A DNA stretch of 64,000 nt, from positions 1,875,283 through 1,939,282 of the forward strand of contig NZ_CP083693.1 of assembly GCF_023920105.1 (NCBI RefSeq), given 5' to 3'. Below the pieces are notes generated by a model, which was not told where the DNA came from, did not search any database, and worked only from the letters and a program-made list of their open reading frames with translations. The position numbers and the translations under genes are program-made. Position 1 is the stretch's first letter. Every line of letters begins with the position of its first letter. Positions 11,776-20,356 of the stretch are shown here, one piece after another. The stretch comes from Bartonella taylorii (GTDB taxonomy: Bacteria > Pseudomonadota > Alphaproteobacteria > Rhizobiales > Rhizobiaceae).

Positions 11776-13437
11776 ATGAGCGGAAAAAAGAGTACGGTTA
11801 TGTCTGCTAAAAGAGGAGGAAAACCTTTTCCCCATCCAGGTCGTATTTTTGCAGGGCCTTTGCCAAAATGTTTTGTTTATATTTTCGCTTCTTTTATTTT
11901 GCAGTGGGCTTATGGCTTAGGGGCGAATATTGTTCAGTCTAACATTTTTTATCTTACTGGCGATTTTCATGCAACTCTAACAGAAACCACATGGTTGGTT
12001 GCTGCCTATATGGCACCAAATGTAAGTGTTGCGATTATGTTGATCAAAATTCGTTATCAGTTTGGGCTTCGTGCTTTTGCTGAATTATCAATTCTTGGTT
12101 TCGTTCTAGTTTGTATTTTACAGCTCTTTGTTACGGATTTGCGTTCTGCACTGATTATTCGTTTTTTTGCTGGTATTGCTGCGGCACCATTAGCTTCCTT
12201 AGCGCTCCTTTATATGATGGAGGCTTTTGCACCAGCAAAGAAGTTTACTATTGCTCTTAGTTTGAACTATATGAATGCCGCTTTAGCTGCTCCTTTATCA
12301 CGGTTGATTTCCCCTGATTTGCTGGAAAATGGTGGATTTTTGAGTCTTTCAGCGTTGGAAATGGGTTTAGTTCTCATCAGTTTGGGATGTATCTTCTCTC
12401 TTCCCCTTACTCCTGTTGTTCGCAGCAAGGTTATTCAGAAGTTAGATTGGGTGAGTTATAGTTTGATTGCATTTGGTCTTGGACTCAATGCGGTTATTAT
12501 GTCTGTTGGTAAGTTGTATTGGTGGTATGAGGCACCGTGGATTGGTTGGGGATTGGCACTGGCTGTTCTCTCTTTGGTTACGGCAATCATTCTTGAGCTT
12601 AATAGAGAAAAACCATTAATTGATTTACGCTGGCTTTTCAGTAAAGAAATGCTACAATCTGTTCTTATTTTATTGGTTTTTCATGTTTTTTTATTAGAAC
12701 GATCAACCTTAGTAGCAGGTTTTTTTAATCTTTTTGGTTTGTTAAATCGTGAGATGGCACCCATGTATCTTGCGGTTATATTGGGGACCCTTTTAGGGGG
12801 AGCGGCTTGTGTATTTTTTTTACGTGCTGGACGTGAGGATTATTTTTATCTTTTATCTTTAGGCTGTTTGGCGCTTGGGGCTTATTTGGATAGTCATGTG
12901 AACCACTTAACGCGTCCGCAAGATATGATGTTAAGTCAAGGGTTGGTTAGTTTTAGTTATGCACTTTTTTTGCCTCCTGCTCTTTTCAAGGGGTTTGTGA
13001 CAGCTGGTGAGCGAGGACCACGTTACGTCTTGAGTTTTATTGCTGTTTTTCTTTTGACGCAAGTGACGGGTGGATTAATGGGATCGGCTTTTTTTGGCAG
13101 CCTGCAGGTTTTTTTCGCCCATAAGAATTTTGAATTTTTAACACAAAATATTGTTGTTACGGATCCACGTATTTCGGTTGAGATGTCCGCCTTATTTTCG
13201 CCTTCTTCTAGTGTTGCTGTTCCACCTATCTTAGGGGAAGAGCAAGACGTGTCTAAATTGATTGAAAAGTTTAGGTTAACAGCAAATATTTTTGCTTATG
13301 ATGATGTTTTTCGACTTTACTTTTATATAGCAATGGTTGTCTTTGCTATTTTTCTTGTCAAAATATTTGTCAAGTCATACTCTTTGACTGCATTTGACAA
13401 TCGGGATTATGTCAGTGAAGAGGGGAATAAAAAATGA
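11776..13437 (+). CDS. MFS drug-efflux permease, DHA2/EmrB-like
   Basis: Polytopic inner-membrane transporter of 553 aa with about 14 hydrophobic segments, the layout of the DHA2 (EmrB) family. The early segment FILQWAYGLGANIVQSNIFYL and the following TWLVAAYMAPN match helices 1-2 of that family. It overlaps by 4 bp (ATGA) with the next gene, a membrane-fusion protein, so the two form an EmrAB-type tripartite efflux pair with an outer-membrane channel encoded elsewhere. The substrate is unknown. It begins 23 bp after atpC and may be co-transcribed with the atp operon. Confidence 0.88.
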   Translation: MSGKKSTVMSAKRGGKPFPHPGRIFAGPLPKCFVYIFASFILQWAYGLGANIVQSNIFYLTGDFHATLTETTWLVAAYMAPNVSVAIMLIKIRYQFGLRAFAELSILGFVLVCILQLFVTDLRSALIIRFFAGIAAAPLASLALLYMMEAFAPAKKFTIALSLNYMNAALAAPLSRLISPDLLENGGFLSLSALEMGLVLISLGCIFSLPLTPVVRSKVIQKLDWVSYSLIAFGLGLNAVIMSVGKLYWWYEAPWIGWGLALAVLSLVTAIILELNREKPLIDLRWLFSKEMLQSVLILLVFHVFLLERSTLVAGFFNLFGLLNREMAPMYLAVILGTLLGGAACVFFLRAGREDYFYLLSLGCLALGAYLDSHVNHLTRPQDMMLSQGLVSFSYALFLPPALFKGFVTAGERGPRYVLSFIAVFLLTQVTGGLMGSAFFGSLQVFFAHKNFEFLTQNIVVTDPRISVEMSALFSPSSSVAVPPILGEEQDVSKLIEKFRLTANIFAYDDVFRLYFYIAMVVFAIFLVKIFVKSYSLTAFDNRDYVSEEGNKK

Positions 13438-14435
13438 TAAAAGCATTACGGTCAAGAGCAACGCTTGTTGCATTTCTCTCAGGGATTACAGGTGTTTTGC
13501 TCATTTTATGGGCTTGGAAACTTCCCCCTTTTGTGAGTACGATTCAGATAACCGATAATGCTTCCATTAAAGGCAATGTTACCTTGGTTAGTTCACAGAT
13601 TTCCGGGGTGATTGCACGGGTTTATGTGCAAGATTATCAGAGAGTTGAAAAGGGAATGCTTTTATTTGAACTCGATGATTCTCTTTTTCGTCAACAGTTT
13701 GCGAGAGCACAGGCTGTTCTAGATTCAAAAAATGCAAAACTTGCAAGTGTTATGTTGCAGGCTCAGATTTTGCAGGGAGAAATTAATACAACAGAAGCTG
13801 AACTGACGCGTTCACGAGCATTCTCCAATGTTCTTCCTGAAAACAAGAAGTTAAACTTTGATCTTACTAGTTCTGTTTCTCGCCCTCTTTCGCAATTGTT
13901 GGCGACACTTGAAACAAAACGCCAATTGCAAAAACAATTAGATCTTGAACGGCAAAGTTTACAGTCAGATGTTGCAGGGGCAAAGGTTAGTGTTGAATTG
14001 GCTAAACTCAATCTGGACCACACCAAGATTTTATCTCCTAGAACAGGGTCTGTTGGATTAGTTAATGCACGGGTAGGGCAATATGTTGTGCCTGGTACGC
14101 AATTGGTATCCGTTATTTCTGATGACATTTGGATTATAGCCAATTATAAGGAAACACAACTTTCTCAGATGCGCGTTGGGCAACCGGTTATTTTCTCCGT
14201 TGATGCATTGAATAATAAGAAATTAACAGGGCGTGTGGTCCGTTTCGCACCTGCGACAGGTTCAGAATTTTCACTGTTAAAAACAGATACTACAATTGGT
14301 AATTTCATTAAAATTGCGCAACGTATTTCGGTGCGTATTGCTTTAGATCCTGGACAGGAGGGGATTGAAAAACTCATCCCTGGAATGTCTGTGGTCACCT
14401 ATGTAGATACTTCACAACGTACTCCTGGAGGCTAA
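13434..14435 (+). CDS. HlyD/EmrA-family membrane-fusion protein
   Basis: Periplasmic adaptor of 333 aa. One N-terminal membrane anchor (LVAFLSGITGVLLILWAWKL) is followed by a biotinyl-lipoyl-like half (NASIKGNVTLVSSQISGVIA), a central coiled-coil hairpin (about residues 95-185) and the second lipoyl half (LDHTKILSPRTGSVGLVNAR). It partners the upstream MFS permease, with which it is translationally coupled. A hairpin about 200 bp downstream probably ends the transcript. Confidence 0.9.
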   Translation: MIKALRSRATLVAFLSGITGVLLILWAWKLPPFVSTIQITDNASIKGNVTLVSSQISGVIARVYVQDYQRVEKGMLLFELDDSLFRQQFARAQAVLDSKNAKLASVMLQAQILQGEINTTEAELTRSRAFSNVLPENKKLNFDLTSSVSRPLSQLLATLETKRQLQKQLDLERQSLQSDVAGAKVSVELAKLNLDHTKILSPRTGSVGLVNARVGQYVVPGTQLVSVISDDIWIIANYKETQLSQMRVGQPVIFSVDALNNKKLTGRVVRFAPATGSEFSLLKTDTTIGNFIKIAQRISVRIALDPGQEGIEKLIPGMSVVTYVDTSQRTPGG

Positions 14436-14634
14436 GATTTTGGGTTTTTTGAGTTATTTGATTTCTATGTCCTTTACTTATAGCAAGTGGGCATTTACCT
14501 TGGAGGATTTTATTTGGCTTGTCATAATTCAGCTTTTTGTATTTTTAAAAGAGCTTGTTGGATTCATAAAATTCTTATTGTATAAAAATGGACCTGAAAC
14601 TCTGTATGCTTTTTTTTCCGAGATGCAGAAGTAT

Positions 14635-14665
14635 GCCCACCTCAAAGTGGGCATTGAAGGTTTTT
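14635..14665 (+). terminator. Likely rho-independent terminator of the efflux operon
   Basis: Perfect 6-bp stem GCCCAC/GTGGGC with a 6-nt loop, followed 9 bp later by a T run. It lies between the efflux operon and a convergent small gene. Confidence 0.55.
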
Positions 14666-14681
14666 ACTGTTGATCGTGTTT

Positions 14682-14966
14682 TTAATTTTTACGTATCAGC
14701 AAGAAACCAGCTAAAATTAACCCTGCAGTTAATGCGAGAGTTGTTTTGGGGTTTTCTTTGGCTTTTTTCTTTAATTGTGTAGCATGCTCGTTGAGATGGT
14801 AAAGTGCGTGACGGCTTTTTTGTTTCCATGTGTCAAACATATCAGAGATGTTTTCAAAGCCGTCATTATAAGAACGCCAAGGACTCGCTGGGACGAGTTG
14901 ATTTTTTAATTGTGCGATGCGTTTTTTAATTCTAGCATTTTTGGCGCGAGTTGAAAATAGACTCAT
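14682..14966 (-). CDS. Small membrane-anchored protein, DUF883/ElaB-like architecture
   Basis: Product of 94 aa: a basic helical N-terminus, an amphipathic coiled middle (KSRHALYHLNEHATQLKKKAKENP) and one C-terminal transmembrane helix (TTLALTAGLILAGFLLIRKN). This architecture resembles ElaB/YqjD (DUF883), C-tail-anchored proteins reported to bind ribosomes, but I cannot show homology by eye. The ATG has a GAGGAAA ribosome binding site upstream on the minus strand. It ends close to the efflux-operon hairpin, which may serve both strands. Confidence 0.6.
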   Translation of the reverse strand: MSLFSTRAKNARIKKRIAQLKNQLVPASPWRSYNDGFENISDMFDTWKQKSRHALYHLNEHATQLKKKAKENPKTTLALTAGLILAGFLLIRKN

Positions 14967-15206
14967 GGGTTTCCTCCTTCATGTGTTATACTGTTTTACG
15001 ACAGTGGGAATTGTGTTTGGGGTTTTGCTATAACGGCTTAAAAATTGAAAGGTTGCATTGATGGTGCTGCTTATCGGTGAGGTAAAAATCGAGAGTTTTG
15101 GCTTAATGAAGCACTGTCTTTCATTCATTTTTTAAATTGTATTTTGGCAAAACATGATCATAAATGATGGTCGATAGATGCCAAGTTTTGAAAATTTGAG
15201 GACTTG

Positions 15207-16448
15207 ATGAACACAGCGTATTCCTTATCTAAACCTCTTGAGCGTCGTCGGTCTGTTGGTGTTGCGGTTGGCGATGTGATGGTTGGAGGTGAGTGTCCGA
15301 TTGTTGTTCAGTCAATGACGAATACGGATACTGCTGATATTGATGCAACCGTTGCACAAATTGCTGCTCTTTGGCAAGCTGGCTCGCAATTGGTTCGCAT
15401 CACCGTTGATCGTGATGAAGCTGCTGTTGCTGTGCCAAAAATACGGGAGCGATTGGAACGGTTAGGCTTTTTTGTACCATTGGTGGGGGATTTTCATTAT
15501 ATTGGTCATAAGCTTTTATCAGAACATCCTGCGTGCGCGCAGGCGCTTGCAAAATATCGGATCAATCCTGGAAATGTTGGTTTTGGTGCAAAAAAAGATC
15601 GCCAATTTGCGGAAATTATCGAGATTGCCTGTCAGTACCGTAAACCTATTCGTATTGGTGTGAATTGGGGGTCTCTTGATAATGTGTTGTTGATGCAGCT
15701 TATGGATGAAAATGCTAAGCAGGAAAAACCTTTGTCTGTCGTTGAAGTGATGCGGGAGGCTGTTGTTCAATCGGCTCTACATTCGGCTGTTTTTGCGGAA
15801 GAGCTTGGGTTGGGACGCGATAAAATTATTCTTTCTGCTAAAGTTAGTGATGTTCAAGATCTCATTGCGGTCTATAGTACCTTGGCAGAGCGTTGTGATT
15901 ATGCGCTCCATTTGGGATTGACAGAAGCAGGGATGGGAACAAAGGGTGTTGTTGCTTCCTCTGTTGCTTTGGGAATTTTGTTACAACAAGGGATTGGGGA
16001 TACGATCCGTATTTCATTAACACCTGAACCCGGTGGAGATCGGACACGAGAAGTGAGGGTTGCTCAAGAGCTTTTGCAAGTGATGGGGTTTCGGCAATTT
16101 TTGCCTGTCGTTGCGGCTTGCCCTGGATGTGGGCGCACAACCTCGACGGTATTTCAGCAATTGGCACAAAAAATTGAAGCGAATTTATACAAAAATATGC
16201 CTGTCTGGCGTGAAAAATACCCTGGTGTTGAAAGTTTAAAAGTTGCTGTAATGGGATGTATTGTCAATGGACCAGGAGAATCAAAACATGCTGATATTGG
16301 AATTTCATTACCCGGAATGGGTGAAAGTCCAGCAGCACCTGTTTTTATTGAAGGAAAAAAGGTGAAGATTTTGCGTGGAGAACATATTGCTGAGGAATTT
16401 GAATCTCTCTTGAGTGATTATATTCATACACGCTTTGGGCAAGGTTGA
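15207..16448 (+). CDS. ispG: 4-hydroxy-3-methylbut-2-enyl diphosphate synthase
   Basis: Penultimate enzyme of the MEP isoprenoid pathway, a [4Fe-4S] protein. 413 aa from the ATG at 15207 (a TTG at 15204 is the codon before). The barrel domain shows [15 protein letters not shown] and [12 protein letters not shown]; the iron-sulfur domain has ACPGCGRT and the third cysteine in [13 protein letters not shown]. It sits one island away from ispA, another isoprenoid gene. Confidence 0.98.
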   Translation: MNTAYSLSKPLERRRSVGVAVGDVMVGGECPIVVQSMTNTDTADIDATVAQIAALWQAGSQLVRITVDRDEAAVAVPKIRERLERLGFFVPLVGDFHYIGHKLLSEHPACAQALAKYRINPGNVGFGAKKDRQFAEIIEIACQYRKPIRIGVNWGSLDNVLLMQLMDENAKQEKPLSVVEVMREAVVQSALHSAVFAEELGLGRDKIILSAKVSDVQDLIAVYSTLAERCDYALHLGLTEAGMGTKGVVASSVALGILLQQGIGDTIRISLTPEPGGDRTREVRVAQELLQVMGFRQFLPVVAACPGCGRTTSTVFQQLAQKIEANLYKNMPVWREKYPGVESLKVAVMGCIVNGPGESKHADIGISLPGMGESPAAPVFIEGKKVKILRGEHIAEEFESLLSDYIHTRFGQG

Positions 16449-16544
16449 AATAAATTCTTGGAGTTCATTTTTTCGATCAATGATGGTTTTTGTGTTTTTT
16501 CTTCATTGAAGATTGTGCTTTTGCTTGTGAATTAATATCCAATC

Positions 16545-16795
16545 CTCACTCGTTGCATGTTGAGAACAAGATGACCGTTCATAAGTTGAAGCGCATCTTT
16601 ATTGTCTTCGAGCATCTCTCCTAGATAACACTGTCTTCAAACAGGTTCATCAGCAAACTAAACGTAACATTATCTCCAGCATTTTTATGGGTTTCATTGT
16701 AAAGCTGGATAGTGCTGTTAGAATTTTTCCCAATTAATGGGATAATTTGAGTTCCTTTCAAAACTACATTGTTTAATTTTTAAATCAAAGTTTTA
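16545..16795 (-). pseudogene. Remnant of a phage major capsid protein (DUF4043/N4-gp56-like)
   Basis: Read on the minus strand, one frame gives NVVLKGTQIIPLIGKNSNS, then TIQLYNETHKNAGDNVTFSL and LMNLFEDSVI. After a frameshift near 16625 the next frame gives LGEMLEDNKDALQ and LMNGHLVLNMQRVRIGY. This order matches the N-terminal part of DUF4043-type capsid proteins as I remember them, which have an IQ..E..K..GD.VTF.L.M.L segment followed by a LEGNEEAL-like segment. In-frame stops and the frameshift make it dead. It indicates an old prophage input beside the island. Confidence 0.5.
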
Positions 16796-17042
16796 TTGTT
16801 TGCGGACCATTGTGTTCTATATTTATTTTTTCAAATGCCTCAATATCTCAAAAAAACACCTTATATTGCCATAACAGCTCTATGCAAGTCCATAAAAAAT
16901 ACAAAAAATCATAAACCGTGCAGATAGTTGGAGGCATTTATCTTAGAAAAAACTGCTTCGGACAAATATCGCAGATTTGAGACGCTATAAAAAAGCATTG
17001 GCTTGAGAAATTTATAATTGAGTAAGCGACCAAAAACATTTG

Positions 17043-17072
17043 TTGACATATTTTGATATAAATGAATGTAAG
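17043..17072 (+). promoter_or_regulatory. Candidate sigma-70 promoter for the peptide gene
   Basis: A perfect TTGACA (-35) at 17043-17048 is followed after 18 bp by TGTAAG, a 4/6 match to the -10 box, about 55 bp upstream of the peptide-gene ATG. The -10 match is weak, so the call is tentative. Confidence 0.35.
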
Positions 17073-17127
17073 GACAAATTTGGGAGAGATATTTCTTCCA
17101 AATGTTATTTTAAACGAGGAGGTTAAA

Positions 17128-17235
17128 ATGAAAGTAGAATCAAATACTAAAGTGGTACTAGGAACGAAGATTAAGTCTTATTCCTCTACATCTGCTAAAG
17201 TAAAATCTTTGATTTGTGACTCTTTATTGTCGTAA
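17128..17235 (+). CDS. 35-aa putative RiPP/microcin precursor peptide
   Basis: A small intact ORF with the best Shine-Dalgarno sequence in this island (GAGGAGG, 5 bp before the ATG). The peptide starts MKVESNTKVVLGTKIKSYSS and continues TSAKVKSLICDSLLS. It is basic in the middle and Ser/Thr-rich, with a single Cys six residues from the end. It has no known domain. The role is inferred from context: it is the first gene before a Clp-type ATPase, an MccB-like RRE-ThiF protein and an MFS exporter, and is followed by a strong hairpin, as in mcc operons. Unlike classical MccA it does not end in Asn, so a different modification site or chemistry is possible. Extended precursors longer than the 7-residue MccA are known in the MccB family. 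Confidence 0.6.
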   Translation: MKVESNTKVVLGTKIKSYSSTSAKVKSLICDSLLS

Positions 17236-17247
17236 CTAAAAATATTG

Positions 17248-17275
17248 GAAGGGGTTGTATGACCCCTTCTATTTA
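17248..17275 (+). terminator. Hairpin between peptide gene and downstream genes
   Basis: Perfect 8-bp stem GAAGGGGT/ACCCCTTC with a 6-nt loop, starting 13 nt after the peptide stop codon and followed by a T/A-rich tail. In the microcin C operon a hairpin in the same place limits read-through, so the peptide mRNA is in excess over the enzyme mRNAs. Here I infer the same role. Confidence 0.7.
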
Positions 17276-17289
17276 TAGTTTGAGGTAAA

Positions 17290-18036
17290 ATGTATTTACA
17301 GAATGAAGATGCGGTGCTGTTGGCTAGCGATATGAGAAAATGTGGAGTTAATTTGAATGTCCTTGGTTTAGGGAGGAGATCTCCATATATCGGTCGCGAA
17401 GATGTAATAAGGATGGCGATGGTTTCTTTGTTTTGTGCTTATAAGAAAAGCATTGTCATTTCTTGTTCTTGCTGGATGTGGAAAGACTTCTTTTGTGCGT
17501 GAGCTTGCTTGTAGGCTTAATCAGTCTAAGTCTATGGTGAATGGATATGTTATATTAGAAGTTAATTTAGGAAGCGTGATATCTGATACGGGATTGCGGG
17601 GGAGTTTGAACGAAAAATTGGGGCTTTAATAGAAACTGTTTCTCCATATGAAAATGTCGCCCTGTTTATTGATGAAGGGCATTCAATTGCTCATACCAAA
17701 AGTGATGGGGGTATTGGCGCTATGGATTTATTCAAACCTTTTATGCTCGAACAGAATTTAAAGCTTATTGTAGCAACGACTTCTGCTGAATTAGCACATA
17801 TTCAAGGAGATGCTGCGTTTTTTCGTAGATTTCATCATATAAGCTTGGACGAGTTATCAATAGATGAAAAAATGAATGCTATAAGGCTCCATATAAAATA
17901 TCTTGAAGAGTATCATGGGCGTAAATTTTGTTTTGATAATTTTAATTTTGATAACACAAGAGATTTGCATGATTTGTTGAGTCATGTAGATCTTCAGCTG
18001 GCTAGGGGGAGATTTGAAAATGAATTCGCTATATGA
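17290..18036 (+). pseudogene. Clp-type AAA+ ATPase module, two frameshifts
   Basis: Three frames joined give one about 248-aa protein like the first nucleotide-binding domain of ClpA/ClpB. The parts are a lead with GRRSPYIGRED (compare VIGRDEE in Clp), Walker A read as AGCGKTSF, GSVISDTGLRG then FERKIGALIE (Clp: YRGEFEERL), Walker B LFIDEGHSIAHTKSDGGIGA, sensor IVATTSAEL and arginine finger FFRRF. Break 1 is one extra T near 17467-17471, just before Walker A. Break 2 is one missing G in the G5 run at 17598-17602. There is no second AAA module and no Clp N-domain. A GAGG site precedes the ATG. Its last 17 bp overlap the next gene, implying coupled translation when intact. A role in handling the peptide or a target is only inferred. 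Confidence 0.75.
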
Positions 18037-19137
18037 AAACAAGTATGTTTACTCGTATACTATATCAGCGAGACAAGAAGGGGATGAGGTTTTGATAGGG
18101 GCAGATATACGTAACGTTGTAGCCCTTGATATGAGTGGTACATCGCCGAATGTTATAAAGGCTTTGGCGTGTTTTGACGCAGATAATACCATAGGTGATA
18201 TAATATTAAAATGTAACCTAGATACTGCAGAAAGCGAAGATTTTTTATATTTAACAAAATATATGCTTGATAATAGAATAATAGAATAATAGAACCTCCC
18301 TTTTCTAAGGAGGATTCTATAAGAAAAGCTGGGCTTAGTGAGAGCGAATATAACAGATTTGATAGGCAAATTAACTTATTTAAGCATGTATCAGGTAATT
18401 TTGACAATGCTCTTTTAGCTAACTCCAAATTGAAAGATGCTAAGATAACTATAGTTGGTTTGGGTGAATGCGGGAGCTATGTTTTTTATACATTATCTGC
18501 AATGGGTGTAGGACACATTAAAAGCTATGATTTTGATATTGTTGAAGAATCAAATTTGTCTAGGCAAATACTCTATAATTATAATGACTTAGGGAAAAAA
18601 AAGGTTGATGTTGTTAGAGATAAAGCTCCCTATATTAGCCCTTCAACTCAATATGCGTTCTATGATGAAAAAATAGATAGTGTAGAGAAGGCATGCCGTC
18701 TGTTTGAAGGAGCTGATCTTGTTATATCCGCAGCAGATAATCCAAGATCCGATGTTTTTCATTTGATGAACGAAGCCGCTTTCAATATGAGGGGTGCGTT
18801 ATTATATGTCGGTTCGGCTACGGTAAATGCTATTATTGGGCCACTTATTATTTCAGGTAAAACCAGATGTTATGCATGTGTGAATCAGAATCATATGAAG
18901 GATGTTAATGCGTTTGAATTTGTTAAAAATATTAAGCAAAACTATATGAATACTTTGATAGATCCATATAATGCGGTTGCTGGTTCTTTGGCTGCTCTTG
19001 AAGCAGTGAAATATTTAACGGATTTTGACAAATGTCAAATTATAGAAAAAACATTATTCATTAATTTTTCCGGATATCAAATTGATAGGACTGGAGATCC
19101 ATATAGCGGCTCTTTCCATATTTGTAATAAAATGTGA
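18020..19137 (+). pseudogene. MccB-like RRE-ThiF adenylating enzyme split by an 8-bp repeat
   Basis: The first part (ATG 18020, GGGGGAGA upstream) encodes about 89 aa resembling the peptide-clamp/RRE domain, ending LDNRIIE then stop. After the repeat the reading frame continues as PPFSKEDSIRKAGL, YNRFDRQINLFKHVSG, SKLKDAKITIVGLGECGS, SNLSRQILYNYNDLGKKK, LVISAADNPRSDV and CYACVNQN. These match E. coli MccB segments as I recall them (NRYSRNFLHYQS, DKLKNAKVVILGCGGIG, NLTRQVLF, VVSADHPF, CYEC). Removing one TAATAGAA copy fuses both halves into about 369 aa, against 350 for MccB. A TTG at 18430 would start inside the adenylation domain and is unlikely to be used. The C-terminal zinc pair is reduced to HIC. 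MccB-type enzymes adenylate the C-terminus of a precursor peptide. Confidence 0.8.
18271..18294 (+). repeat. Three tandem copies of TAATAGAA
   Basis: Identical 8-bp units at 18271-18278, 18279-18286 and 18287-18294. In the present three-copy state the frame meets TAA at 18287. With two copies the RRE and ThiF frames join without a stop (LDNRIIEPPFSKED). With any other number not congruent to two modulo three, the frame is broken. Confidence 0.95.
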
Positions 19138-19196
19138 GCTTTTATATTTATATAAAATAATTAGTACATTACTTTATTGGCGCTATTGGTGCGTAA

Positions 19197-20356
19197 ATGA
19201 AAAGTATATTAGCATTTGGATTTTTATTTAACGGTATAAGGATTTTAACAGGCGCCTTTATTGTATTTTATATGCTTGAAAAAGGGTTAACTCTTATCGA
19301 TATCGGTATAATTAAGTCATTTCAAGCTTTTATTATGATGGTTACAGATATTCCTCTTGGATATTTTGCCGATAGAAAAAGTTATAAAATATCTATAATT
19401 TTAGCAGCAGCTTTTGCAGCCACATGGCTCTTTCTCATGGGAGTTTCTACAAGCTTTTATGGTTTTCTTTTGGCAGAAACTTTTAATGCATTATCGCTTA
19501 CATTGATTGCTGGTGCCTATAATGCCCTACTTGTTCAATATGCAAAAACAAAATTTACATCTACTAAAAAAGTGCTCGGTTCCAGCTCTCAAATAATTAC
19601 ATTGGCATGTTTATATTTAGTTTGATAGGCGCATATTTTGCCGATTATTCTAGCCAATATATATGGTATATATCTGCGTTTTTAATGATGATTACAACAA
19701 TCTTTGGTTTGTTTTTTTTGGATGATCTAAAAGGAGAGAAAAAAACAATAAAAGCGAATTCTTTCATTTCTGACGCAAGAGAAATGTTATCCATTTTTGT
19801 TAAAGTTCCTTACATATCTCTATGTTTTTATTTTTCACTTATTTTTTTCAATATATTTTCGCAGTATTGGCAGTGGATATTTAAAGATTATGATATCAAT
19901 GTAACTTATTTTTATCTTGGTATGACATTTTCTCTTATATTGCTCTCTCAGCTACTGGCTAGTTTTCTCTTTACAAAACTAAGTGAGGGAGTGAATTTTA
20001 TTCTACTACTGTTTCTTTCGGCTGCTACGATTTTTACAGTTGCCTTCTTTGAGCCCAAAAAAGAAATTGCTGTTATTTTAGTCTGTATGATTTTTTATCT
20101 CATTAAGTATACATATCTTCGTGTAGAAGTTGTCCTGCACGATAGTATTAGCGATAATCTTAGGGCCACATACGAATCTTTCTTGTCAACTGTTGGGAGG
20201 ATGAGCCTATTGGTGTTTTTTTATCTTAGTGCGTATATGGTAAGTATGTTTGGTTTTTTGTCATTAGTTTACATTTTGGGTATATATTTGTTTATTTACT
20301 TGTTTGCAGTGTTTTTTTTAGAAGGAACTCTAAAAAGGTCTCAGCGCGAATATTAA
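19197..20356 (+). pseudogene. MFS exporter of the RiPP-like locus, one frameshift
   Basis: Two overlapping frames (19197-19625 and 19607-20356) together give about 386 aa with some 10-12 hydrophobic segments, normal for a 12-helix MFS transporter. The first frame has the loop 2-3 motif region (DIPLGYFADRKSYK). The break is a one-base loss at about 19604-19606: ...SSSQIITL in one frame continues as MFIFSLIGAYFADYSSQYIW in the next. By position behind the MccB-like gene it corresponds to MccC, which exports the microcin and gives self-immunity. No strong ribosome binding site is seen before the ATG. Confidence 0.75.

Larger units (their letters stand above)
16449..17127. other. Eroded accessory DNA between ispG and the RiPP-like locus
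   Basis: No intact gene. The left part contains a phage capsid gene remnant on the minus strand (separate entry). Around 16955-17010 on the plus strand, LLRTNIADLRRYKKALA can be read before stops; its origin is unknown. The right end carries the probable promoter and leader of the 35-codon peptide gene. Confidence 0.6.

Noticed and set aside
14440..14673. 77-codon plus-strand ORF after the efflux operon
   Set aside because: No ribosome binding site, odd composition, and it reads through the operon terminator hairpin.
18430..19137. ThiF-like gene as MoeB/ThiF cofactor enzyme
   Set aside because: The upstream frame supplies an RRE-like N-terminal domain and the motif series follows MccB; no moa/thi genes are adjacent.
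17290..20356. Frameshifts as pure sequencing error
   Set aside because: Not excluded, but neighbouring core genes over 60 kb show no comparable breaks, and the ThiF lesion is an 8-bp repeat unit rather than a single-base error.
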